Origin: Pseudoalteromonas rubra | Lineage (GTDB): Bacteria > Pseudomonadota > Gammaproteobacteria > Enterobacterales > Alteromonadaceae | NCBI RefSeq assembly: GCF_005887095.1 | Contig: NZ_PNCI01000044.1 | Span: 23,607-87,606 of the forward strand | Direction: 5' to 3' | Length of the DNA: 64,000 bases | In this document: one piece after another, positions 1 through 8,825 of the stretch | Layout: each line of letters opens with the position of its first letter | Position numbering within the stretch: the stretch's first letter is position 1 | Translations under genes and position numbers: made by a program | Notes under the pieces: generated by a model | The model's input: the letters and a program-made list of their open reading frames with translations, nothing else | The model's database searches: none | What the model was told of the DNA's origin: nothing

Positions 1-2
1 AG

Positions 3-2354
3 AGAATGGATCGAGTCGAAATACCCGTATTGGCACTGCGTGATGTGGTCGTATACCCTCATATGGTGATCCCGCTATTTGTAGGCAGAGAAAAATCAAT
101 AAAATGCCTCGAAGCTGCGATGGAAAATGACAAGCAAATTTTTTTAGTGGCGCAAAAAGAGGCATCTATTGATGATCCCGACACTGATGATATTTATCAG
201 GTCGGTACTGTCGCCACGGTATTGCAATTACTAAAGCTGCCTGACGGTACAGTCAAAGTGCTGGTGGAAGGTACTCAGCGAGCGAAAATTGAAAAGTTTC
301 TGGTCACTGACGACTACTTTTTAGCTGAAGCACAGTTTATTGCCTCTGAAAACATTGAAGGCCCGGAGCAGGATATTTTTATTCGCAGTGCCATTAGTCA
401 GTTTGAAGGGTATGTAAAACTCAACAAGAAGATACCGCCAGAAGTACTGACTTCTGTTTCTGGTATTGATGAAACGGCACGCCTTGCAGACACTATGGCG
501 GCACACATGCCGATTAAAGTGCCGGAGAAACAAAAAGTACTGGAGCTTTACAACGTCACAGATCGCCTAGAGTATCTGATGGCATTGATGGAAGGTGAGA
601 TAGACTTGCTTCAGGTTGAGAAGAAAATCCGTTCACGCGTCAAAAAGCAGATGGAAAAGTCTCAACGAGAGTACTATCTCAATGAGCAAATGAAAGCCAT
701 CCAGAAAGAGCTGGGTGAGCTGGATGATGTGCCAGACGAGTTTGAAGCGCTGAAAAAACGCATCGGTGAGGCTCAGATGCCCAAAGAAGCGGAAGAGAAA
801 GCGACCTCTGAGCTGAACAAGCTTAAGATGATGTCTCCGATGTCGGCAGAGGCGACTGTGGTTCGCTCTTACATAGATACCTTGATAGGTGTGCCGTGGA
901 AGAAACGCTCGAAGGTCAAAAAAGATCTTGCGAATGCGCAAAAAATCCTTGATGCAGACCACTATGGGCTTGAGAAAGTTAAAGATCGCATTATTGAGTA
1001 TCTGGCGGTTCAGCAGCGCACCAACAAGCTGAAAGGGCCTATTTTGTGTTTAGTCGGTCCTCCAGGGGTAGGTAAAACCAGTTTAGGGCAATCTATTGCA
1101 CGTTCAACAGGCCGTAAGTATGTACGTATGGCACTGGGTGGTGTGCGTGATGAAGCGGAGATCCGTGGCCACCGACGCACCTACATAGGCTCTATGCCAG
1201 GTAAACTGATCCAGAGCATGACCAAAGTGGGAGTGAAGAACCCTCTGTTCTTGCTGGACGAAATCGACAAAATGTCTTCAGATATGCGTGGCGACCCGGC
1301 TTCAGCATTGCTTGAGGTCCTGGATCCAGAACAAAACAGCAGCTTTGCCGATCACTATCTGGAAGTAGAGTACGATCTGTCTGATGTGATGTTTGTGGCG
1401 ACGTCTAATAGCTTCAATATCCCAGGCCCATTGCTTGACAGGATGGAGGTGATCCGTCTTTCTGGTTATACCGAAGACGAAAAACTCAATATCTCAAAAC
1501 AGCACCTTATCCCGAAACAGATTAAACGTAACGGGTTGAAGGAACATGAGATCGAGATAGAAGATAGTGCCATTATTGATACTATCCGCTACTACACACG
1601 TGAAGCAGGTGTGCGCAACCTTGAACGTGAACTGTCAAAGCTGTGCCGTAAAGCTGTTAAGAGCATTCTGCTGAGTAAGTCTAAGGACAAGGTAGTGATC
1701 AATGCCGACAATCTGGAAAGTTATCTGGGTGTTCAGCGCTTTGATTATGGTAAGGCGGAAGATGGCGACCGTGTTGGTTTAGTGACTGGTTTGGCCTGGA
1801 CAGAAGTAGGCGGTGATTTACTGACCATAGAGTGCGCAGCGGTGCCAGGTAAAGGCAAACTTGCTTACACGGGCTCTCTGGGTGATGTGATGCAGGAATC
1901 GATTCAGGCTGCAACGACGGTTGTACGCAATCGTGCCGACAAGCTCAGAATTAATGACGACTTTTACGAGAAGCGTGATATCCATGTGCATGTACCAGAA
2001 GGGGCGACGCCCAAAGATGGTCCAAGTGCCGGTATTGCGATGGTAACAGCCCTGGTCTCAAGCCTGACAGGCAACCCTGTGCGTAGCGATGTGGCTATGA
2101 CTGGCGAGATCACGTTACGTGGTGAAGTTTTACCAATTGGTGGGTTAAAAGAAAAACTGTTGGCAGCACATCGGGGTGGCATTAAAACAGTTGTTATCCC
2201 CAAAAAGAACGAGCGCGATCTCAAAGAGATCCCGCAGAATGTTCTGGAAGGTCTGGAAATCCACCCTGTGAGCTGGATTGACGATGTTTTATCGCTGGCA
2301 CTTGCTCATCCTGTAGACAGTTTTACCATTGAGTCGCAAAAGTCGGCCGGGTAA
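3..2354 (+). CDS. lon: ATP-dependent protease Lon (5' end probably just outside window)
   Basis: Cytosolic AAA+ serine protease that degrades misfolded and regulatory proteins. Counting from the ATG at base 6, the LON substrate-binding domain fills about residues 5-200 and a coiled coil about 200-300. The Walker A motif GPPGVGKT is at 351-358 and Walker B LLDEIDK follows. The C-terminal protease domain has the Ser-Lys dyad S674 (PKDGPSAG) and K717. It aligns with E. coli Lon almost end to end. The residues before the first Met continue the E. coli alignment (R at codon 3-5, then M-D-R-V-E-I-P), so the true start is probably a few codons upstream of the window and this Met is internal. hupB follows, the usual gammaproteobacterial order. 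Confidence 0.97.
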   Translation, partial: RMDRVEIPVLALRDVVVYPHMVIPLFVGREKSIKCLEAAMENDKQIFLVAQKEASIDDPDTDDIYQVGTVATVLQLLKLPDGTVKVLVEGTQRAKIEKFLVTDDYFLAEAQFIASENIEGPEQDIFIRSAISQFEGYVKLNKKIPPEVLTSVSGIDETARLADTMAAHMPIKVPEKQKVLELYNVTDRLEYLMALMEGEIDLLQVEKKIRSRVKKQMEKSQREYYLNEQMKAIQKELGELDDVPDEFEALKKRIGEAQMPKEAEEKATSELNKLKMMSPMSAEATVVRSYIDTLIGVPWKKRSKVKKDLANAQKILDADHYGLEKVKDRIIEYLAVQQRTNKLKGPILCLVGPPGVGKTSLGQSIARSTGRKYVRMALGGVRDEAEIRGHRRTYIGSMPGKLIQSMTKVGVKNPLFLLDEIDKMSSDMRGDPASALLEVLDPEQNSSFADHYLEVEYDLSDVMFVATSNSFNIPGPLLDRMEVIRLSGYTEDEKLNISKQHLIPKQIKRNGLKEHEIEIEDSAIIDTIRYYTREAGVRNLERELSKLCRKAVKSILLSKSKDKVVINADNLESYLGVQRFDYGKAEDGDRVGLVTGLAWTEVGGDLLTIECAAVPGKGKLAYTGSLGDVMQESIQAATTVVRNRADKLRINDDFYEKRDIHVHVPEGATPKDGPSAGIAMVTALVSSLTGNPVRSDVAMTGEITLRGEVLPIGGLKEKLLAAHRGGIKTVVIPKKNERDLKEIPQNVLEGLEIHPVSWIDDVLSLALAHPVDSFTIESQKSAG

Positions 2355-2580
2355 AGCAGAAAAAGTACATAAAAGTGCGTAAAAAGGGTTTTCAAATCTA
2401 AATGGTATGCTAACTTAAGCACTGTATTTAGCCTGGTAGCTCACAAACCCCCGTAGTTACTAGGCTTTGAGACATTAGATGAAATAGAGAATCGTTAGAT
2501 TTCTCTGAGTTAACTACAAAAGTGATGTTAGTGGTAAGCCCTCATCGCTCTTGATAATAACAATGTAAGAGGATGATATT

Positions 2581-2853
2581 GTGAATAAATCTCAATTAAT
2601 CGATCAAATCGCAGCTGATGCTGATATTTCTAAAGCGGCTGCTGGTCGTGCTCTGGATTCATTCATTGAGTCAGTAACTGGTGCGCTAAAAGACGGTGAC
2701 TCAGTTGCCTTAGTTGGTTTTGGTACTTTCTCAGTACGCGAGCGTGCAGCACGTACTGGTCGTAACCCGCAAACTGGCGCGGCAATCGAAATCGCTGCAG
2801 CTAACATCCCATCTTTCAAAGCCGGTAAAGCTCTGAAAGACGCGGTAAACTAA
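2581..2853 (+). CDS. hupB: DNA-binding protein HU-beta
   Basis: A 90-residue histone-like nucleoid protein that bends and compacts DNA as a dimer. The full HU fold is present, including the DNA-binding arm motif GRNPQTG near residue 61. The start is GTG at 2581, preceded by a good ribosome site (AGAGGA), giving the family's standard length of 90. It lies 226 bp after lon, so it probably has its own promoter in that gap, and it ends at a strong terminator. Its position downstream of lon supports hupB rather than hupA. Confidence 0.95.
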   Translation: MNKSQLIDQIAADADISKAAAGRALDSFIESVTGALKDGDSVALVGFGTFSVRERAARTGRNPQTGAAIEIAAANIPSFKAGKALKDAVN

Positions 2854-2923
2854 GCAGATTCAGCTCAATCTGCCGAACTACCTATGTTAAGATAGTGTAA
2901 TTAGGCGAGATAAGCTTCAAGAT

Positions 2924-2956
2924 AAAAAGCGTATCTGTTAAGATACGCTTTTTTTA
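2924..2956 (+). terminator. Intrinsic terminator after hupB
   Basis: Perfect 9-bp stem AGCGTATCT / AGATACGCT around a GTTA loop (stem 2928-2949), followed by seven T. This ends the lon-hupB region. The rest of the 336-bp gap before ppiD must hold the ppiD promoter, which I could not pick out. Confidence 0.9.
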
Positions 2957-3189
2957 TACCATCTGGATGATGCCGCATATTGGCTTGCTCCAATCTGGAC
3001 TGAGCTAATCATACTGAAGTGCAAACGGCCTGCTTACAGGTCGAATGAATGTGCTTGCAATCGCAGCGCTTATCCATATAAATAGGTACAGAGACAAGAC
3101 AGGTGCCAATGTGCTATGCACAACGGACCTGGATATGCGATAAACCCAAAGTACTGAACATGCTTTGACTTAGATAAGAGATAGAATAA

Positions 3190-5103
3190 ATGCTAGAAAA
3201 GATTAGAGAGGGCTCACAAGGCCTGGCAGCCAAAATTATTCTTGGTGTAGTGATCTTGTCTTTTGCGTTGGCAGGGATCGGTGGTTACCTAGGTCAAACC
3301 ACAGAGCAGGCCGTAGCAGAAGTCAATGGGGTTAAGATCACACAAATGGAATTCTCACGTGCCTTTGAAAACGAACGTGCACGTCTGGAACGTCAGTTTG
3401 GTGAGTATTTTACGCAAATCTCTGCTGATCCAGCATATATGGCTCAGGTCCGCAGTGGGGTCATAGACCGTCTGGTACAACAAGAATTACAAAACCAGTT
3501 AGCGATTGAGCTGGGACTCAGAGTCAGCGATGATCAAGTAAAGCAGGCAATTTTTGAACTGCCTTACTTCCAGCTTGGCGGTGAGTTCAGCAACGACAGA
3601 TACTTGCAGTTGATCCGTCAGATGAACTTCCAGCCAGATACTTTCCGTGAATATATGCGTGAAGAAATGACCCGCAATCAACTGGTTTCAGCTGTGGCAG
3701 GTTCTGATTTTGTACTGGACAACGAGCTTAAGCATACCTTGGCTTTGCAGCAGCAGACTCGGGACATTGATTACATGACGCTGAGCAAAGACACAGTGAA
3801 GCAGGACGTTGCTGTTACTGAGGAAGAGATTTCAGACTACTATCAGCTTAATCAGGAGCAGTTTCAGGCCCCTGAGCAGATTGCACTGCAGTATCTTGAG
3901 CTTAAATCAGGCGATATTACATTGGAAAAGCCAATCTCTGACGAAGAGGTACGTGCTTACTACGAAGAAAATCAGACACAGTATCTGGAAGAAGAGCGTC
4001 GTCGTGTGGCACACATTCTGATCGAAAGTGCAGAAGATGCTGATGCGGCGAAACAAAAAGCCGAGTCGCTTTACCAGCAGTTACAAGGTGGAAAAGACTT
4101 TGCAGAGCTTGCATCAACCGAGTCTGATGATATCGCGTCTGCTGAAGTGGGCGGTGATCTGGATTGGATCGAGCGTGATATGATGGAGCCTGAGTTTGAA
4201 GAGGCGGCATTTGCACTGGCAAACGTCGGTGACATCTCTCCGGTAGTAGAAACTGAATTTGGTTTCCATATCATTAAGCTGACGGACCTTCAGGCGCAGC
4301 AGTCTAAAGCATTTGAAGACGTTGCAGCGGACTTACGTGCAGAGCTGGAAAGCACCGCTAAAGCAAATGCCTTCTATGAAAAGCAATCTCAGATCGCTGA
4401 AGTCGCTTTTGAAGTCGCGGACTCTCTTGAAGATGCAGCCGCTGTCGCTGACATTGAGCTTAAAAGCACAGAGCTGGTATCGCGCATGGCGTTGCCTGCA
4501 CCGCTTAACAACCCGACAATTGCCAATGCTATTTTTACGCCTGAGCTGATCGAAGACCGAGTAAACTCAGAAGTATTAGAAGCGGGTAATGAGCACATTG
4601 TTGTGGTGCGTGTGCTGGATCACAAGCCTGCAACAGTTAAACCGCTGGAAGAAGTGACAGCACAGATCAAAACGCGTCTTGAGAATGAAAAGGCTTCTGA
4701 GCTTATCAAAGAGAAAGCAAAAACATTATTTGCACAGCTGGAAGACGGCAAAGCGCTGAGCGATATTGCTGCTGAAGAGTCTGCTGAAGTTAAAAGTGAA
4801 GCGGCGTTGAAGCGACAAAGCTTTGCAGTGGCCCCTGAAATTGTCCAGCAGGCGTTTAAACTGGCGCACCCAGAGGCAGAACAGACACTACCAGCGTTAG
4901 TTGAGCTAAATAGTGGTGACGCGGCACTGTTGGTACTGAAGGGCGTAACGACCACCGCAGTAACGGGTGATGTTGAGCCACAACAGAAGCAGAACATTAC
5001 AATGTCGGTCGTGAATAAGAACTTCCTGGCATTATTAAATGCGCTGGAGTCTGACGCGGATGTGGTTCGTCCGACGCTTCAGTTCAGCGACGAAGTTCAG
5101 TAA
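3190..5103 (+). CDS. ppiD: Periplasmic folding chaperone PpiD
   Basis: Inner-membrane-anchored chaperone that meets proteins leaving the Sec translocon. It has one N-terminal transmembrane helix (about residues 15-33), a SurA-like N-terminal chaperone region (about 36-190), and a parvulin PpiC domain (about 265-365) with motifs such as RRVAHILI and EFGFHIIKL. A long C-terminal arm follows. Its 637 residues are close to the family norm (about 620). E. coli PpiD has little prolyl-isomerase activity, so chaperone function is the safer call. It forms a single gene between two terminators. Confidence 0.95.
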   Translation: MLEKIREGSQGLAAKIILGVVILSFALAGIGGYLGQTTEQAVAEVNGVKITQMEFSRAFENERARLERQFGEYFTQISADPAYMAQVRSGVIDRLVQQELQNQLAIELGLRVSDDQVKQAIFELPYFQLGGEFSNDRYLQLIRQMNFQPDTFREYMREEMTRNQLVSAVAGSDFVLDNELKHTLALQQQTRDIDYMTLSKDTVKQDVAVTEEEISDYYQLNQEQFQAPEQIALQYLELKSGDITLEKPISDEEVRAYYEENQTQYLEEERRRVAHILIESAEDADAAKQKAESLYQQLQGGKDFAELASTESDDIASAEVGGDLDWIERDMMEPEFEEAAFALANVGDISPVVETEFGFHIIKLTDLQAQQSKAFEDVAADLRAELESTAKANAFYEKQSQIAEVAFEVADSLEDAAAVADIELKSTELVSRMALPAPLNNPTIANAIFTPELIEDRVNSEVLEAGNEHIVVVRVLDHKPATVKPLEEVTAQIKTRLENEKASELIKEKAKTLFAQLEDGKALSDIAAEESAEVKSEAALKRQSFAVAPEIVQQAFKLAHPEAEQTLPALVELNSGDAALLVLKGVTTTAVTGDVEPQQKQNITMSVVNKNFLALLNALESDADVVRPTLQFSDEVQ

Positions 5104-5118
5104 TTCATTGTACTGAAT

Positions 5119-5149
5119 AAAAAACGCCGGCATTGTCCGGCGTTTTTTT
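5119..5149 (+). terminator. Terminator between ppiD and sapF
   Basis: Stem ACGCCGG / CCGGCGT with a short loop and runs of A before and T after, so it could work in both directions between the convergent genes ppiD and sapF. Confidence 0.85.
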
Positions 5150-5155
5150 ATGTCT

Positions 5156-5917
5156 TTATACAGCCAGAAGCTTTTGCATGACTTTAGATTTGGGAGCGCG
5201 AAAGATAGACTCGCTGTGGCCATACTCTACGCTTCTACCTCGGCTCAGGACGAGTAATTTGTCACTCATATGGCGCACCAGGCTCAGATGGTGGGTGATC
5301 AGAATGTAGCTGAGCCCGGAATCACGCTGTAACTCCAGCAGCAGGTTGACGGTCTGAGCACGTACTGAGGGATCGAGTGATGATAGCGCTTCATCCAGTA
5401 CCACGACTTTAGGGTCCAGGATCAATGCCCGAGCGAGTGCGACTCGCTGTAATTGTCCACCACTGAACATATGTGGATAATAATCATAGTGCTCGGAGAG
5501 AAGCCCCACACGAGACAGGGTGGCGACGATTTTTTTGTCGCGTTGGTGTTTGGTTAGCTGCGTGTTCAATCTCAGACAGTCGTCGAGCATATCGCCAATG
5601 GTCAGACCCGGGTTGAGTGAACGAGTGGGGTCCTGAAAGATAAGGCGAATGTGGCGGCAGTCATGGTTCTGATGACCGTTGTCTTCTATCATTTCACCGT
5701 TTAGCAGGACCTGCCCTGAGTCTGCGTGTTCGGCACCAGCCAGAACGCGAGCCAGAGTACTTTTTCCGGACCCCGTTTCCCCAATAACCGCCAGCGTTTC
5801 ACCGGGAGCAACTGCGAAGGAAACGTCTTTAAGTACTTTGACGCGCTTTCTTCGGAACAGACCTGCGCGCGTGTTAAAAGTCTTATTCAGTGATTGCACT
5901 TTTAACACGGGTTGCAT
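5156..5917 (-). CDS. sapF: Peptide ABC transporter ATP-binding protein SapF
   Basis: Second ATPase of the Sap peptide importer, a member of the Opp/Dpp family. In E. coli and Salmonella the Sap system is linked to antimicrobial-peptide resistance and putrescine/K+ traffic. Walker A is GETGSGKST (about residues 45-53), the ABC signature is FSGGQLQRVALARAL and Walker B is VVLDEALSSLDPS. It is 253 residues, last gene of pspF-sapABCDF, and its start overlaps the sapD 3' end by 16 bases. It converges on ppiD across a terminator. Confidence 0.93.
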   Translation of the reverse strand: MQPVLKVQSLNKTFNTRAGLFRRKRVKVLKDVSFAVAPGETLAVIGETGSGKSTLARVLAGAEHADSGQVLLNGEMIEDNGHQNHDCRHIRLIFQDPTRSLNPGLTIGDMLDDCLRLNTQLTKHQRDKKIVATLSRVGLLSEHYDYYPHMFSGGQLQRVALARALILDPKVVVLDEALSSLDPSVRAQTVNLLLELQRDSGLSYILITHHLSLVRHMSDKLLVLSRGRSVEYGHSESIFRAPKSKVMQKLLAV

Positions 5918-6909
5918 TTTTTCTTCTCCTGAAGCAATGGAAAGTGGCAGGCATAGGCATGACCGTGCGACTTAACCTGATCCGGTGTAACGACACACTC
6001 ACGCTGTGCTTGCGGGCAACGAGGGCCCAGCCGGCAACCAATTGGTAAGTGTTGTAGTGGTGGTATGGTGCCTTTAAGTGCAAAGAATGACGCTTTGTGG
6101 CCAATCCCGTGAGCATAGTCAGGCAGTGATTTCACCAGCGCTTGTGTATAGGGATGATAGGGGTGACAAAATACTTTCGTTGTGGGCCCCGCTTCGACCA
6201 TCTGGCCACAGTAAAGTACATGCATGGCATGAGACCAGTCGGCGATTTCCTCCAGCTCATGGGTGATCATCAAAATTGACATATTTTTAAGCTGGTTGAG
6301 GCTTTTCAATAAACGGAAGACCTGCGCCCGGGTGGTGGTTTCGAGTGCGGTAGTGGGCTCGTCGGCAATCAAAAGCTTAGGGTTTCTGGCAATGGCCATG
6401 GCAATCATGACCTTCTGACAGACACCTTCTGAAAGCTCATGGGGGTAGCTGCTCGACACGCGGCGGTGATCCCGGATCCCGACTTTGTGCAGCAAAGCTT
6501 TTACTTTTTCTTTGCGCTCATTGCGGCGACTAAAAAAGCCGCCTTTAAAACAGTTGTCGGGCAGTGACTCTGCCACCTGCTCAAAAATCTTAGCGGTCGG
6601 ATCCAGGCTTCGACTTGGCTCTTGATAGATCATGGCAATATCCCGGCTCACCAGCTTACGGCGTTTTTCCGGGCTCAGGCGCATCAGATCTACCCCTTGC
6701 CAGTGCATGCGGTCAGCGGTGATGCGCCAGCGATCATTTAAAACCCCTACAATGGCCTTGGCTATCAAGCTCTTGCCAGAACCGGATTCGCCCACCAGGG
6801 CATGTACCTCACCTTCTTTAAGACTCAGGCTGACCCGGTCAACGGCGCGGATCACACCATTGTCTGTGGGTAATTCTATGGTGAGGTTTTTGATATCAAG
6901 TAATTGCAT
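5902..6909 (-). CDS. sapD: Peptide ABC transporter ATP-binding protein SapD
   Basis: First ATPase of the Sap importer, 335 residues. Walker A is GESGSGKSL and Walker B is LLIADEPTTALE. The C-terminal oligopeptide-type extension contains GCRLGPRCPQAQREC. The signature is the unusual LSEGVCQKV instead of LSGGQ; a similar departure is known in enterobacterial SapD, so it supports the assignment rather than decay. It overlaps sapC by one base (TAATG), consistent with translational coupling. Confidence 0.93.
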   Translation of the reverse strand: MQLLDIKNLTIELPTDNGVIRAVDRVSLSLKEGEVHALVGESGSGKSLIAKAIVGVLNDRWRITADRMHWQGVDLMRLSPEKRRKLVSRDIAMIYQEPSRSLDPTAKIFEQVAESLPDNCFKGGFFSRRNERKEKVKALLHKVGIRDHRRVSSSYPHELSEGVCQKVMIAMAIARNPKLLIADEPTTALETTTRAQVFRLLKSLNQLKNMSILMITHELEEIADWSHAMHVLYCGQMVEAGPTTKVFCHPYHPYTQALVKSLPDYAHGIGHKASFFALKGTIPPLQHLPIGCRLGPRCPQAQRECVVTPDQVKSHGHAYACHFPLLQEKKKCNPC

Positions 6910-7802
6910 TAGTCTGCCTTTCTCGCCTGCAATGCGTCGCGTAGCCCGTCACCGACAAGGTTAGTCGCAAGCACGGATAAAAACAACAGCGCGCCGGGCA
7001 AGCCTACGGTCCAGGGAGCCAGGTAAATCAACCCCAAGTTTTCCGCCAGCATCGCTCCCCATTCAGTGGTAGGAGGTTGAGCTCCGAGCTTCAAAAACCC
7101 AAGGGCAGCAATATCCAGAATGGCAGTCGATAGTGCCAAGGTGAAAATAACCACGATATGCTCATAAATATTAGGCAGTACACCGCGAATGATTAATTGC
7201 CAGCGGTTTGCGCCGTCCAGTCTGAAGGCACTGATATAGTCTTTATTAAGTTCTTCAACCACCAGGTTACGAATTGAATGAATATATTGAGGGAGCAGTG
7301 CGAAAATAATGGCCCACACGGTGTTAAAAAGACCGGGGCCCAGAATGGCAATAATGATGATGGCCAACAACAGCGATGGAATGGCCAGGGTGATATCCAG
7401 CAGGTGATTGAGCAAGCTAGACTTAAAGCCCTGGCTACACCCTGCCAGGGTGCCCAGTACAACCCCTAATAAAGTGGTTAGCAGTGCCGCAACGATAGAC
7501 AAGCCAAAGGTATAAGTGGCTCCACGCATCAGCCGAGACAAGACGTCACGGCCCAAATCATCGGTACCCAGAATAAAATTAACATTCCCCTCATCGTGCC
7601 AGGAAGGGGGGAGCAATAAGGCATCGGCATGCTGCTGATCGATACCATAAGGGGCTAACAATGGTGCCAACAGGGCAAGCAGCGTCAACGCAATAAATAG
7701 CCATAGCCCAACCAGTGCCGGGTGGTTCGCTTTAAACTTGCGCCACAGCCGGGATAACGGAGAGCGGTTAGACTCTTCTGTAAAGAGATTAAACTTTGCC
7801 AT
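6909..7802 (-). CDS. sapC: Peptide ABC transporter permease SapC
   Basis: Inner-membrane permease of the Sap importer, 297 residues, DppC/OppC-like. It has an N-terminal cytosolic stretch, a first membrane helix at about 28-50, and a BPD-type block of helices with the EAA-like loop (LDGANRWQLIIRGVLPN). It pairs with SapB. The start overlaps sapB by 14 bases and the end overlaps sapD by one base. Confidence 0.92.
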   Translation of the reverse strand: MAKFNLFTEESNRSPLSRLWRKFKANHPALVGLWLFIALTLLALLAPLLAPYGIDQQHADALLLPPSWHDEGNVNFILGTDDLGRDVLSRLMRGATYTFGLSIVAALLTTLLGVVLGTLAGCSQGFKSSLLNHLLDITLAIPSLLLAIIIIAILGPGLFNTVWAIIFALLPQYIHSIRNLVVEELNKDYISAFRLDGANRWQLIIRGVLPNIYEHIVVIFTLALSTAILDIAALGFLKLGAQPPTTEWGAMLAENLGLIYLAPWTVGLPGALLFLSVLATNLVGDGLRDALQARKAD

Positions 7803-8823
7803 GGGCCTGGTTCCTGGCTAGCGGGTCAAGGAGGGTGTGGATCACATCTGCCAGCATATTCGCGAAAATAACAAAAAAGGAAACTGCCAGCAGGCCCCCC
7901 TGAATGGCCGGATAGTCTCGCTGATAAATACTCTCTATCATCCAGCGACCGATCCCCGGCCAGGAAAAAATTACTTCTGTTACCATGGCCAGTGTGATCA
8001 GCGTGCTAAATTGCAGACCTATCTGTTTTATCACCGGTAGCAATGCATTGCGCAGTGCGTGGTCAAGGATCAACTGCCGACGGTTAAGGCCTTTGGCCCG
8101 CGCCGTTTTAATATAGTTTTGTTCCAGTACGGTTAGCATGGAGTCCCGGGTAAAGCGAACGAGCACTGTAGTAGGGTACATGGCTAATACGACCGTTGGT
8201 AGCGTCAGGTGATGCAGTGCATCTGCAAAGGCCTGGCCACCATAGGGGAAGTCATGCAACCAGATATCCAATAAAATAAAATTCGTGACGGGCGGAATTT
8301 CGTAGAGCAGACCGATACGACCCGACATAGGAAACCAGCCAAAACTGAGACAAAAAATCATGATCAGCAACAGCGCCAGCCAGAAAACCGGTATTGAAAA
8401 GCCAAGCAAGGTCAGTGAACTGATCACTTTATCTGGCCACTTGTTGTGATAAGCACTGGCAATCACGCCGGCTGGGATGCCAAGGCACAGTGCGACAATC
8501 AGTGCATAGACACAAAGCTCTATGGTGGCCGGAAATAGCTGTTTTACATGGCCGAATACTTCCTGGCCAGAAGATAAAGACAATCCCCAGTCGCCCTGAA
8601 AGAGACGGATCAGAAAGGCTTGATACTGAACCAAAAGACTGTCATCGATATGGTATTTCTGCTGCAAAATTTGTGTCTGGCTGAAGCTGGCATTCAGTTC
8701 ACCACTGAAGTTGGTGAGCAGATCTCCCGGAAACAGATAGTTCAATGCAAAGGTAAATGCGGTGAGTGCAAACAACATAAATAGCAACAGGCTAAGGCGA
8801 CGAAACAAAAAGTCTGCAAACAT
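7789..8823 (-). CDS. sapB: Peptide ABC transporter permease SapB
   Basis: Inner-membrane permease, 344 residues, DppB/OppB-like. It has an N-terminal membrane helix and then a BPD transport domain with the EAA loop (ARAKGLNRRQLILDHALRNALLP). It sits two bases after sapA and overlaps sapC, so all sap genes are tightly packed. Confidence 0.92.
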   Translation of the reverse strand: MFADFLFRRLSLLLFMLFALTAFTFALNYLFPGDLLTNFSGELNASFSQTQILQQKYHIDDSLLVQYQAFLIRLFQGDWGLSLSSGQEVFGHVKQLFPATIELCVYALIVALCLGIPAGVIASAYHNKWPDKVISSLTLLGFSIPVFWLALLLIMIFCLSFGWFPMSGRIGLLYEIPPVTNFILLDIWLHDFPYGGQAFADALHHLTLPTVVLAMYPTTVLVRFTRDSMLTVLEQNYIKTARAKGLNRRQLILDHALRNALLPVIKQIGLQFSTLITLAMVTEVIFSWPGIGRWMIESIYQRDYPAIQGGLLAVSFFVIFANMLADVIHTLLDPLARNQAHGKV

Positions 8824-8825
8824 AA